A stretch of 64,000 bases of DNA, taken from contig CP040556.1 in assembly GCA_013378335.1 (NCBI GenBank), positions 2,285,492 through 2,349,491 of the forward strand, in the 5' to 3' direction. This DNA is from Streptococcus sanguinis (GTDB lineage Bacteria; Bacillota; Bacilli; Lactobacillales; Streptococcaceae). The translations under genes were made by a program, and so were the position numbers. The notes below the pieces were generated by a model. It was not told where the DNA came from and did no database searches. It saw nothing but the letters and a program-made list of their open reading frames with translations. Each line of letters starts with the position of its first letter. Within the stretch, counting starts at the first letter, position 1. Positions 17,779 through 26,135 of this stretch are shown in pieces.

Positions 17779-18492
17779 TTATTTGCTGCTGATACAGTTT
17801 GCCTTTTTGTAAGCAAAGCCGTATTTGGAGAAAGAGCTCGAAGACAGCTGGTAGCGATCCATGATCTCGCTCAACCATAGCGGACAAGCTTCTGGAATCT
17901 TAACTTCCATAATCACGTGGTTGGCTGGCAGGAGATGATCTCCATGGCGACCAGCCAAGAGACTCAGATCATAAGGACGGTAGGTCAGGTCGTGATCAAA
18001 GGTAATCCGAATCCGCTCGTCCTCAATCCCTTTCATCGAATAACGATTGTAGCCGATATACATCATAGGCTGAATATGGCCAAAATGCTGGGTCAACCAG
18101 GCCATTTCCTTATCTATCTGAACGTCAGTCAGCTGACTGTCATCACCGTCTAGATAGGATTCCGCTGTCAGCAAATCTGCTGCAAGACGGCGTTTGGTGA
18201 CCAAATTCTCAGTCTTTTTCTTGATTTCTAAAAAGACTTGACTATCCTCGGTCGGATTCTCTTGATAAGTCCGCAAGCGCACCTTCTCGTCAAAGCAAGG
18301 ATTTTCCAAGGACTCACGAATGAGCTGATAAGACGGCGTATCATAGTAGAGATTGTTAATGGTCGAATAAGCTCGCTCATCCTCCACCAGATAGCCTTCA
18401 AACTCTAGCAATAGATCCAGCAAGGTTTCCTTGGAAATGATGTATTTGGTTTCAAAGCGCTGAAAATGATTTTTAAAAAATTTTTCTGCCAT
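17779..18492 (-). CDS. VTC domain protein (polyphosphate polymerase-like)
   Basis: A 237-residue cytosolic protein with the VTC (CYTH-like tunnel) fold. The start is FQRFETKYIISKETLLDLLLEF, followed by STINNLYYDTPSYQLIRESL, KVRLRTYQEN, VFLEIKKKTENLVTKRR and ending VIMEVKIPEACPLWLSEIM. Conserved basic residues (RFETKY, KVRLR, EIKKK, KRR) and acidic Glu match polymerase-type VTC domains that make polyphosphate from ATP in yeast. In bacteria this domain is linked to CotH and beta-helix proteins, and polymerase activity is unproven. It shares a promoter with the downstream lipoprotein gene. Confidence 0.8.
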   Translation of the reverse strand: MAEKFFKNHFQRFETKYIISKETLLDLLLEFEGYLVEDERAYSTINNLYYDTPSYQLIRESLENPCFDEKVRLRTYQENPTEDSQVFLEIKKKTENLVTKRRLAADLLTAESYLDGDDSQLTDVQIDKEMAWLTQHFGHIQPMMYIGYNRYSMKGIEDERIRITFDHDLTYRPYDLSLLAGRHGDHLLPANHVIMEVKIPEACPLWLSEIMDRYQLSSSSFSKYGFAYKKANCISSK

Positions 18493-18530
18493 GGGTTTCT
18501 CCCCTCTCTATCTTTCTTGAATGTAATGTA

Positions 18531-18574
18531 ATTTTAAAGATGAAAACTTAAAAGAAAGATAAAGAAAACTTAAA
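18531..18574 (-). promoter_or_regulatory. CiaR-type promoter of the VTC / beta-helix operon
   Basis: On the minus strand three hexamers TTTAAG, TTTATC, TTTAAG are spaced at exact 11-base steps (18574-18547). The last is followed by 10 bases and TAAAAT (18536-18531). This copies the layout of the htrA CiaR promoter in the same window (repeat, 10 bases, -10), so CiaRH control is likely. It is 40-80 bp upstream of the VTC start. Confidence 0.6.
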
Positions 18575-18607
18575 GAAAACAAAACATCTCCCTTTTCAGG
18601 AGATGTT
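18575..18607 (-). terminator. Terminator of the yhgE gene
   Basis: AACATCTCC / GGAGATGTT stem with a 7-base loop, followed on the minus strand by TTTGTTTTC. Confidence 0.7.
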
Positions 18608-18686
18608 GATTAAAGAAAAAACAAAAGAATTACAGATAGACTTTTCATCTACATTTTTACAGATTCATAAAAGCATGTGCCCTAAG

Positions 18687-21104
18687 CTATCCGTTTTTAT
18701 CTGTTCGATAGACCAGAGTACCAAGCGCCATGAAAAGAACTAAAACACAAGCAAGGAAGAGCACCTGAGTGCCAATTTGGCCGTTCATAGAAATCGTTTG
18801 GCGTAAGCCCGATACAGAATAGCTCATTGGCAGCCAAGGGTTGATAACTTGGAAAATCTTACTAGTCAGCTCCAGCGGATAGGTTCCTGCACTAGAAGCC
18901 AGCTGTAAGAGCAAGAGAATCAGAGAGGCAAAGGCGCCGAGCTTGCTATCCCAAGTAACCAAAGCGGTCACAAGAGCCATAAAGGTCATGCTGGCTAGGA
19001 CAATCAAACCAAGGGTTGCCCACTCATGGTTAGCAGATAAGCCTATCAAGTGCACAGCACCATAGACCAAAACACCCGCCACGACGGAAATTACTCCATT
19101 TACCTCTATACGGGCCTTCAACCAATCTCGTTTCGTCCTAGGTTCTTGACCCGATGGAAGTGTACTAAAGATGATGTTGGTTGAAATAGCCGCCACAAAT
19201 AAAGCTACTGAAATCATATAAGGCGCCATCCCAATGCCGTTTTTCTCTACCTTGTTCTCATCTGTCTTGCTCAGTGTCAGAGGATCTGCCAGAGTTTTTG
19301 CATTGTCTTCCTTGGTTGAAACAGCCGACAATTTATCGCCTGCATCCGTGAGGCCATTGGACAAATCACTCGTTCCCACAGTAAGTTTAGAGAGATTATC
19401 TGTTAAAGCACTGCTGCCATCAGCTAGCTTCCCTGTTCCGCTCGCTAATTGATTGGTCCCATCTGCTAATTTCCCGAAACTAGAGGTCAATTCTGGCGAT
19501 TTATCTGTTAATTGTGCTGCCCCATTTGCTAATTTTGTTGTATTTGCTAGCAAATCAGGGTTCTTACTTGCCAAACTTGATGTTCCCTCAGATAGCTGAC
19601 TGACTACATTGGTATAACTTGTCACCCCTTGTTCCAATTGTGTCGCGCCAGTCGTTAGTTTCTCATTTAGGGTATCTACACCTGCGACTAGTTGATTGGC
19701 TCCTCCACTTGCTGAACCGAGACCTGCGCTCACCGTTGATAAGCCATTATAAAGGCCATTGATCATGTTAGCTGCCTGTGGCAGAACTTGATTTGATGCA
19801 CCTTCTAACTGACTAAGTTTTGTTTGACTAGCCCCTTTTATCGTTTCAAGAGAAGCCCTCATCGTATCAACTTCTGATAAAATTGCCTGAGCAGATTGGT
19901 CACTTCCCGCTTGACTAGCACCGACTGCTGCATCAATCTCAGCCTTAGCCTCACTAGAAAGCCCTTGATAAGCACTGGTCCCTTGGACACTTGCCAAAGC
20001 TGCAGCCCTGGCATCCTGATTGTTATTGATAATGGCTTGAGCGGATGCTGCTATGCTAGTCAGTGAAGCTTCAATGCTGTCTGTTGACACTGCAGAGTCA
20101 CTTGCTGCGGCTTGAATACTAGCATTCAACTGTGTCAAACCATTTGCTAAATCATTCACATTTTGCTGATTGTTAGCTAAGGTAGTATCTACCGATGACT
20201 TTAATGTGGCCAAGCCAGTATTCAGGTTTGTCACACCTGTCGATAAGGCCTGAACTCCATCTCCTGACTGGGTGAGCTGTTGGACTCCATCCAATAAATC
20301 TGCTGATCGACCCGACAGCTGATTTGCACCTGTGGCCACAGTACTTACACCATTTGCATAAGTGTTTATCCCGTTTGACAAACTACCCAGTCCAGACGAT
20401 ACTTGTGCGACACTCCCAGTATAAGTCTGTAGTCCTGTATTAAATTGAGCTGCACCGGACGATAATTTGCTCGTAGCTTGATTCAGAGTTCTTAAGTTAT
20501 CTGCAATTGTCTGACTTCCTGAACCTAGTTGTTGACTGCCAGATGCTAATTGCTGAGCACCATCGGATGCCTTCACCAAGCCAGTTTTTAGGTCTCCCAT
20601 ATTCTTAAATATGGCGCTTGTATAAGTATCCGTCACATTTTTCGCCACCGTCTGCTTCAAAGAAGCCATTGCTGAATCACTCATTTTACCAGCAATAAAA
20701 CTGTGGCCGCTAGACGTTTGATAGTCAATCTTCATTTGCTGAGGATTATCAGTCAAAATACTGGCTGCACGTTCAGATAAATCACTTGGAAGCGTCACAA
20801 CCATGTAGTAATCACCCTTTTCCAGACCATTTTGAGCATCTTCTTTACTGACGAAATGAAAATCCAGATTTTTATTTTCCTTGAGGCTGGAAACAACATC
20901 CTCGCCTATAGACAAGGTCTTGCCACTAGCAGTTACAGCTTTATCCTGATTGACGACCGCCACTGGCAAGTCCGATACCTTTCCATACGGATCCCACATG
21001 GAGCTCAAGAAAATAACATTATACAAGGCAGGAATCAAAGAGACTCCTAACATCACGATGATAAAAGTCGGCTTTTTTAAAATAGCTTTCCATTCTCTTA
21101 ACAT
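18687..21104 (-). CDS. YhgE/Pip family membrane protein
   Basis: An 805-residue envelope protein of the phage infection protein (Pip)/YhgE family. It has one N-terminal membrane helix (PTFIIVMLGVSLIPALYNVI, then SMWDPYGKVSDLPVAVVNQD, the family hallmark), a long extracellular region of about 550 residues, and five or six C-terminal membrane helices like an ABC-2 permease. The extracellular part is built of short heptad-like repeats of the type LxxGxxQLxxG (DGAQQLASGSQQLGSGSQ, DGTNQLASGTGKLADGSS). AGGAGG lies just before the ATG. The promoter is flanked by palindromes (see 21117-21213). Homologues are linked to phage receptor function and to type VII-like secretion or export roles, none certain. 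Confidence 0.88.
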   Translation of the reverse strand: MLREWKAILKKPTFIIVMLGVSLIPALYNVIFLSSMWDPYGKVSDLPVAVVNQDKAVTASGKTLSIGEDVVSSLKENKNLDFHFVSKEDAQNGLEKGDYYMVVTLPSDLSERAASILTDNPQQMKIDYQTSSGHSFIAGKMSDSAMASLKQTVAKNVTDTYTSAIFKNMGDLKTGLVKASDGAQQLASGSQQLGSGSQTIADNLRTLNQATSKLSSGAAQFNTGLQTYTGSVAQVSSGLGSLSNGINTYANGVSTVATGANQLSGRSADLLDGVQQLTQSGDGVQALSTGVTNLNTGLATLKSSVDTTLANNQQNVNDLANGLTQLNASIQAAASDSAVSTDSIEASLTSIAASAQAIINNNQDARAAALASVQGTSAYQGLSSEAKAEIDAAVGASQAGSDQSAQAILSEVDTMRASLETIKGASQTKLSQLEGASNQVLPQAANMINGLYNGLSTVSAGLGSASGGANQLVAGVDTLNEKLTTGATQLEQGVTSYTNVVSQLSEGTSSLASKNPDLLANTTKLANGAAQLTDKSPELTSSFGKLADGTNQLASGTGKLADGSSALTDNLSKLTVGTSDLSNGLTDAGDKLSAVSTKEDNAKTLADPLTLSKTDENKVEKNGIGMAPYMISVALFVAAISTNIIFSTLPSGQEPRTKRDWLKARIEVNGVISVVAGVLVYGAVHLIGLSANHEWATLGLIVLASMTFMALVTALVTWDSKLGAFASLILLLLQLASSAGTYPLELTSKIFQVINPWLPMSYSVSGLRQTISMNGQIGTQVLFLACVLVLFMALGTLVYRTDKNG

Positions 21105-21116
21105 GTCTACCTCCTA

Positions 21117-21213
21117 AAATTATACATAGTGTCCAAATTTCGATAAAATTGATTATACACCAATCGAAAATTATTACAAGTTTATTCTTTAAAAATTGGA
21201 CACCGTGTCCAAT
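21117..21213 (-). promoter_or_regulatory. yhgE promoter with two TTGGACAC-type operators
   Basis: Minus-strand TTGTAA (21179-21174), 16 bases, TATAAT (21157-21152). Upstream of the -35, ATTGGACAC-C-GTGTCCAAT (21195-21213) is a perfect 9-bp inverted repeat. A degenerate copy with one good half (GTGTCCAAAT, about 21117-21138) covers the transcript start. This looks like repression by a TetR-type dimer; the TetR at 22401 is the nearest candidate. Confidence 0.65.
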
Positions 21214-21477
21214 TTTGTTTAAAAAGATTGTAGGGAAGCGGAATAAGTTGGCCCTAGTGCCTTTAATCCCTGAATAATCTGTAAACAAAAGGCATTTTCC
21301 CATAGGTAGCTACACAGAAAATCAGCATTATGTTAGAATGATAAGCTAGGTAAATGGAGTCAAGCATTGAGCTCTTAACTTGATGATAGGGTTCCATGTG
21401 AAACACTGCTGTCAGTAGACGTCTCACACCACAGCACCTCAAGTCAGATTGAGCACAGCAAAGAAAGGTTTTAGACA

Positions 21478-22156
21478 ATGAAAAAAACTATTTAGCTTAT
21501 TTGCTCTAGTTGCAGTACTATTTCTGCTATCAGCCTGCCGTTTATTTTTGCCACAAAGGTCAAATCGTCCAGCTCAGTCTTCTGCGACTAAAAACCTAGA
21601 CAAGAAAGATAGTTCCAACAAGTCTAAAAGTTCTGACAGCAAGAAATCTGAAACAAAGGAATCTTCATCTTCCAGCAGCTCTGAACATCAAGAGGACGGA
21701 AAAGAACCAGAAAAAACCACAGATGGTCTTCCAGAAGATGCCGATCATGCTAAGAAAGACAAGATTTATGCGACTGGCAATACCAAGGTTTATTACCAAT
21801 CCTATGAATCAGGCGGTTTTGAAGCTCAAATTCCTGAATTTAAAGGATATACCCAAGAAAAAGTTAAAAGTATTCTCAGTGAACCAGAAAAAATAAGCAC
21901 CGATCTTGCTTCTGAATATGAAGCCTTCCAAGACAAAGAATTAGAAAATCTTAAAAGACTGGCTCAGGAGCAAAAAATAAGTACCGAACAAGCGCGTGCT
22001 TTCTTAGCAGGTGCAGTTGACATTGCTCAAGCATCAAGATTACAAAACACCTACACAATTTACTCTTATAAAAATGAGCAAATTTCTATTATCTTCTCGC
22101 AAGAGGGCGAGCTACTTTACGTCACTCCTGACCCTGACTATCTCTACTTCAAATAA
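21478..22156 (+). pseudogene. DUF4947-like lipoprotein, frameshifted at codon 3
   Basis: An ATG at 21478 with an AAAGAAAGG site is followed by seven As (21481-21487). With six As the frame reads MKKLFSLFALVAVLFLLSAC, a perfect lipoprotein signal (lipobox LSAC), and continues to 22156 (about 225 residues). With seven As it stops after five codons. The mature part has a Ser/Lys/Glu-rich linker (KSSDSKKSETKESSSS) and a globular domain (FEAQIPEFKGYTQEKVKSIL to the end), which I recall as resembling streptococcal DUF4947 proteins; this is from memory. An extended -10 (TGT-TAGAAT, 21334-21339) lies upstream. A 12-bp hairpin follows. Slippage in the A run could switch it; a sequencing error is equally possible. 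Confidence 0.75.
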
Positions 22157-22168
22157 TACATAAACTAA

Positions 22169-22199
22169 AAGCTGAGACTTTATCTTTAAGTCTCAGCTT
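22169..22199 (+). terminator. Hairpin after the lipoprotein gene
   Basis: AAGCTGAGACTT and AAGTCTCAGCTT form a perfect 12-bp stem with a 7-base loop; the following T run is short (CGCTATTTTTA). Confidence 0.65.
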
Positions 22200-22284
22200 C
22201 GCTATTTTTACTGCTTTTTACCAGTCAACCAAGCCTAATCAGATAAAATTTTGACTATCTATGCTTAATTCCGGAATTTAACTC

Positions 22285-22313
22285 TTTTCCACTGGAAAAA
22301 CATTTGATATAAT
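22285..22313 (+). promoter_or_regulatory. tetR promoter with TTTTCCA palindrome
   Basis: TATAAT at 22308-22313. TTTTCCA-C-TGGAAAA (22285-22299) is a perfect 7-bp inverted repeat placed over the -35 position. It differs from the yhgE operators, so a different regulator or only a weak match may be involved. Confidence 0.4.
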
Positions 22314-22400
22314 GGTACGTGGAGAAAAAGAAAAAGTAGTTTGCTATGATAGCTATTAGCTTGAAGAGCAGACTGAGGCTTAGCCTCAAAGGGAGATTTT

Positions 22401-22931
22401 ATGTTAGAAAGCAATAAGCGCCGAAAAACCAAGGCTATTATTGAAAGAGCCATGGTTACACTACTGCATAAGCAGTCCTTCGACCATATCACTACTGTCC
22501 AGCTAGCTCAAGCTGCTGGCATCAGCCGTAGTAGTTTTTATACTCACTACAAGGACAAGTACGATATGATTGAACGTTATCAGCAAAACCTCTTTCATCA
22601 GTTGGGGTATATTTTTGAGAATAATCAAGAAGATATCAAAACTGCGATTACGGAGGTCTTTCAGTTCCTCCAGCAAGAACCGCTCTTAGCCGCCCTTTTA
22701 ACGGAAAACGGTACGAAAGAGATTCAAAATTTCTTGCGCCACAAGCTGCAGGTGATGCTGGCTGATAGCCTTCAGGATCGCTTTAGCAATCGCATTTACA
22801 ATCATTTTGAAAAAGAATACAGCCGGGTCTTTCTGGCTAATGCCTTCTTTGGTGTCTGCCAGATGTGGATTGCTAGAGGAAAAAAAGAAAGTCCTGAACA
22901 AATAGCAGAATTTCTTTTAAAAATGATATAA
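22401..22931 (+). CDS. TetR/AcrR family transcriptional regulator
   Basis: A 176-residue repressor. The N-terminal helix-turn-helix is KAIIERAMVTLLHKQSFDHI then TVQLAQAAGISRSSFYTHYKDKYDMIERY. The C-terminal half (FLANAFFGVCQMWIARGKKESPEQIAEFLLKM) resembles the TetR_C group common in Bacilli, such as DhaS-like proteins. AAGGGAG precedes the ATG. It stands between the yhgE region and the four-gene biosynthetic cluster; both are possible targets. It ends at a 10-bp terminator. Confidence 0.88.
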   Translation: MLESNKRRKTKAIIERAMVTLLHKQSFDHITTVQLAQAAGISRSSFYTHYKDKYDMIERYQQNLFHQLGYIFENNQEDIKTAITEVFQFLQQEPLLAALLTENGTKEIQNFLRHKLQVMLADSLQDRFSNRIYNHFEKEYSRVFLANAFFGVCQMWIARGKKESPEQIAEFLLKMI

Positions 22932-22986
22932 GAAGTTGCTTAAGCCCATCGAGCACACTTCTACTCAAATTTTTGAAAAATTAAAC

Positions 22987-23028
22987 AGGGTGTACAAAAC
23001 TAAAAGAGGTTCTGTACACCCTATTTTT
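22987..23028 (+). terminator. Terminator of the tetR gene
   Basis: AGGGTGTACA and TGTACACCCT form a perfect 10-bp stem followed by ATTTTTAT; lies between convergent genes. Confidence 0.8.
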
Positions 23029-23034
23029 ATTGTA

Positions 23035-23979
23035 TTATAATTTCATAGCCAGCATATTGACTGTCATACCAGCCGCTGTTCCCATCAGAGCGATGGTGTC
23101 TCCTTCCTTGACTAGATTGCGCTCCAAAGCATAGCAGAGAGAAAAGGGCACTGCTACTGACACCATATTACCATAGTCTTGCACAATATTAAGGTATTTA
23201 TCATCAGGAATACCCAAGCTGCGCATGACCATTGGCAGAGCACGACTGGCCTGATGCGGAATGATATAATCCAAGTCAGATAGGCTGAGGCCACTCTTTT
23301 CTTTAAATTCTTTAAACATTTCTGGAATTTTTCTGGCAGAGAGCAAGAGAATCTTCTTACCATTCATGTCAAACATGTAGTGAGTCTTGGTAGCATCCGA
23401 ATACTCCTTAGGCTGAAAAGATGTCAGACCACCGCGAATCTCTGTATCGTGAGCTCCTTCAGACCAGGTCCGTTGCAGGCTGGAGATAACCCCTCTCTCT
23501 TCCTCTGTTGCTTCAAAAATCAAAGCAGCCGCTCCATCACTGAACAACTCAAAACTTTCCTTCTGATTAGGATTGAGGCCCAGACTTCCAACCTCACTGG
23601 ACACGATGAGGATCCTTTGATACTCACCAGCCTCCAACAAATGAGACATGAGACTCAAAGCTGAGATAAAGCTGGTACAGGTCGTATTGATATCCATGGC
23701 TGGAATGGACAAGCCCTTAGCCACCAACTCATGAATCAGGGCAGCGGTGCAGGGAATAGGCTGAACACCCACCGCACTGGCTGACACGATGCAATCAATG
23801 TCTTTGATAGTCAAGCCCGCTTGCTGCAGGGCTTTTTCAATCGCCTTGACCGCCATGGAAAGCTGAGTTTCTTCATTTTCCACCACTCGATAACGGGTCT
23901 GATCCTTAAAAGTCACAGTATTTCTAGGTAGATGCGTACCATAACCAACAATCTTTATATGATTCTTTACTGCAGTCAT
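23035..23979 (-). CDS. 3-oxoacyl-ACP synthase III family protein (FabH/OleA-like)
   Basis: A 314-residue thiolase-fold condensing enzyme. The catalytic triad is complete: Cys101 in DINTTCTSFISAL, His242 in YIIPHQASRALP and Asn271 in DYGNMVSVAVPFSL. This is not the housekeeping FabH, which belongs to the fab locus; the acyl pocket residues and the start KIVGYGTHLPRNTVTF mark a divergent KAS III. AAGGAG lies 6-11 bases before the ATG. It is the last gene of a minus-strand set with an adenylate-forming enzyme, a metallo-hydrolase and an epimerase/reductase. By analogy with OleA it could join two acyl chains or start a short polyketide; the substrate is unknown. Confidence 0.82.
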   Translation of the reverse strand: MTAVKNHIKIVGYGTHLPRNTVTFKDQTRYRVVENEETQLSMAVKAIEKALQQAGLTIKDIDCIVSASAVGVQPIPCTAALIHELVAKGLSIPAMDINTTCTSFISALSLMSHLLEAGEYQRILIVSSEVGSLGLNPNQKESFELFSDGAAALIFEATEEERGVISSLQRTWSEGAHDTEIRGGLTSFQPKEYSDATKTHYMFDMNGKKILLLSARKIPEMFKEFKEKSGLSLSDLDYIIPHQASRALPMVMRSLGIPDDKYLNIVQDYGNMVSVAVPFSLCYALERNLVKEGDTIALMGTAAGMTVNMLAMKL

Positions 23980-24079
23980 ATTAAACTCCTTCTTGTCAGA
24001 CTTGGGGCTGCTCGGCAGCTAGGTAAACTGCCAAAGCACTTGAGCCTCTGATTCATATATTTTTCCACTTGGGGCATTC

Positions 24080-25339
24080 TTAAGCCCGATAGATGCGTTT
24101 CAACTTACGGCTTCTGTCCCGCTGATAATCTTCAAAAGAAATAGCCGGCATAAGAAAGTCTTTATCAGTCGCTAAGTTTTGAAACTGCTGGACAAGCTCG
24201 TTTTCTCGCTGCTGACTACGATGTTCGATAGCAATGGTCAGCGAATGGTCCTGCTTCTGAGCTACCTGGTATTCTCCAATCCCATCAACTAAGAGCAGGC
24301 AGCGGCGAATAAAGTCTGGAAAGACCTCCACCGACTGACCTGCAGCATTTTCAAAAATGAAAATATCATCCGAGCGCCCCTCAATCCTGTCAATCCGTGT
24401 AAAGACCGAACCGCAGGGGCAAGGTTCAGGATTTTCCACCAAGATATCATTCAACTCATATTGAAAAATTGGCTGAGAAGTCCGCTTGAAATCCGTAATT
24501 ATTGGATAAAAGCGCCTATCATCCAAGTAGTGCTTATCTACATGGACAATGTCTTCGTTTAGATGAAGATTCCCGTAGGAACAGCTACAGGCTAGGAAGC
24601 CCTCGGTCGCTTGGTAGACCTGATCCACCTTTTTCAGACCAAATCCTGCTTGAATCCTCTGCCGATCTGGCTCTTCTAAAATCTCTGCCACCGATACGAC
24701 TTTGCTAGGGGCAATTTTCAAATTTCCTGCCTGGACTTGTTTAGCCAGCTCCAAGAGCATTGATGCTGGCGCTACCAAAATTGTCGGCTGGTAAGCATTC
24801 AAACGCTCTACATGCTCTTCGGCTCCCTGAAAAGTATCAAAATACTCCAGAGAAATCAAGCCTGAATTGACAGTCTGATAGAGCTGGTTGTCTGCCCGAA
24901 GAAAGAAGGCTATTTTGTGACCAAAAAGTTTACCTTTAGGCAGCATCTTAGCCAAGATGGCTGCCGCCCACATACTGCGCTCCTTTTCAGTGGTGACAAA
25001 CAAGCCTCGGTGACCAGATGTCCCTGAAGACAGGCCGACAGCAATCTCTCCTATCATGGGACTAAAATCACGTGTCCGCTCGCTCTCCAGTGCCAAGGCT
25101 AACAACTCATCACGATCCAGCCCTTGAGTATTGAGCTCATTGAAATGCTCCATCATAAAGGCCTTATTCATCTTAAAATCTGCTGGAATACCTGATTTGA
25201 AATAAGGCGATTCCTGCTGCAGAAATTCCCGATAGGCTGCTAAAGCCTTGACTTGATAGTGTTCCAGGGCCTGTCGATTTTTAAATCGATTCCCCCAGCG
25301 CATGACGCTAAAGGTTTTTAGAAATGTTCCTAGTTTCAT
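24080..25339 (-). CDS. Adenylate-forming enzyme, F390 synthetase-related
   Basis: A 419-residue ANL-superfamily protein resembling coenzyme F390 synthetase and phenylacetate-CoA ligase. The ATP loop is GLSSGTSGHRGLFVTTEKE, followed by the A5-like VYQATEGFLACSCSYG and the C-terminal GRSDDIFIFENAAGQSVEVFPDFI. The Cys-rich bits CSCSYG and EPCPCGSVF are typical of this subgroup. Activity should be activation of a carboxylate as acyl-AMP; streptococci lack F420, so a real F390 reaction is excluded. The ATG at 25339 lies inside the end of the metallo-hydrolase gene (32-bp overlap), so the two are translationally coupled. Confidence 0.8.
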   Translation of the reverse strand: MKLGTFLKTFSVMRWGNRFKNRQALEHYQVKALAAYREFLQQESPYFKSGIPADFKMNKAFMMEHFNELNTQGLDRDELLALALESERTRDFSPMIGEIAVGLSSGTSGHRGLFVTTEKERSMWAAAILAKMLPKGKLFGHKIAFFLRADNQLYQTVNSGLISLEYFDTFQGAEEHVERLNAYQPTILVAPASMLLELAKQVQAGNLKIAPSKVVSVAEILEEPDRQRIQAGFGLKKVDQVYQATEGFLACSCSYGNLHLNEDIVHVDKHYLDDRRFYPIITDFKRTSQPIFQYELNDILVENPEPCPCGSVFTRIDRIEGRSDDIFIFENAAGQSVEVFPDFIRRCLLLVDGIGEYQVAQKQDHSLTIAIEHRSQQRENELVQQFQNLATDKDFLMPAISFEDYQRDRSRKLKRIYRA

Positions 25340-26135
25340 ACAAAATCTGCTCCGCTCTCTCAGCCGGATCATGACTGACTAGCACCTGATAGCCAACAGC
25401 AAGCAACTGCCGCAGCAAGGCCACACCAGCCATGTATTCTTCCTTGCTATCCTGAATCAGTGACGGCAAGAAACGCATCTGCTCCGTATAAGGCAACAGA
25501 TCCACGCCCCAGCACAAATCAGCTCCGATAAACAGATGATAATCTGGCAAAAAGAGACAAGCTTGACCAGCGGCGTGGCCATCAACTGAGGCCAGATATA
25601 TACTGCCATCCCCAAACAAATCAACTGTCTTGCGATAGAGGAATGCTGCTTGGACCTGCTGAGGTTCCACCACTTCCAACCGACTCTCAAAATCCTGCGG
25701 AAGAAATTCCTTGAAAATCAAATCCTTAAGCTTGGCATGCTGATAAGTTTTGAAAACGGCCTTGGTCAGAATGAAGCGGGCCTTGGAAAAAAAAGCGGCT
25801 CCGCCAATGTGATCTGGATGCAAGTGCGACAAGATGACATAAGAAATATCTTCTGGCGAAATTCCTTTTTTCTCAAGCAGACGATCTACACGCTCCTCTT
25901 CTGACATATCAACAGGCGTTCCCAGACCATAAAGCCAGTATTTGAAATTTGGCTTCAGAATATCCGGAGAATAGCCAGTGTCGTAGAGAATATAGCCTTT
26001 CTCACGATGCTTCAAGAGGAAAACACCAGCTGGAAAAATCATTTTTTTCTTGGCAACTCCCTTAAACATCTGTTGCAAGTGACTGCTGCAGCGCCCAGGC
26101 TGAAGATACTCAATTTTCTCGATAATGTTGGACAT
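25308..26135 (-). CDS. Metallo-beta-lactamase fold hydrolase
   Basis: A 275-residue MBL-fold protein. The zinc motif is YVILSHLHPDHIGGAAFF (HxHxDH), with further ligands in LASVDGHAAGQACLFLPD and the last His in VLVSHDPAE. It is most like lactonase/AHL-hydrolase type MBL proteins, suggesting a lactone or thioester substrate. I use the ATG at 26135 with an AAGGGA site; a GTG at 26153 is the alternative. It overlaps the upstream epimerase gene by 26 bp and the downstream adenylate-forming gene by 32 bp. Confidence 0.82.
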   Translation of the reverse strand: MSNIIEKIEYLQPGRCSSHLQQMFKGVAKKKMIFPAGVFLLKHREKGYILYDTGYSPDILKPNFKYWLYGLGTPVDMSEEERVDRLLEKKGISPEDISYVILSHLHPDHIGGAAFFSKARFILTKAVFKTYQHAKLKDLIFKEFLPQDFESRLEVVEPQQVQAAFLYRKTVDLFGDGSIYLASVDGHAAGQACLFLPDYHLFIGADLCWGVDLLPYTEQMRFLPSLIQDSKEEYMAGVALLRQLLAVGYQVLVSHDPAERAEQILYETRNISKNL

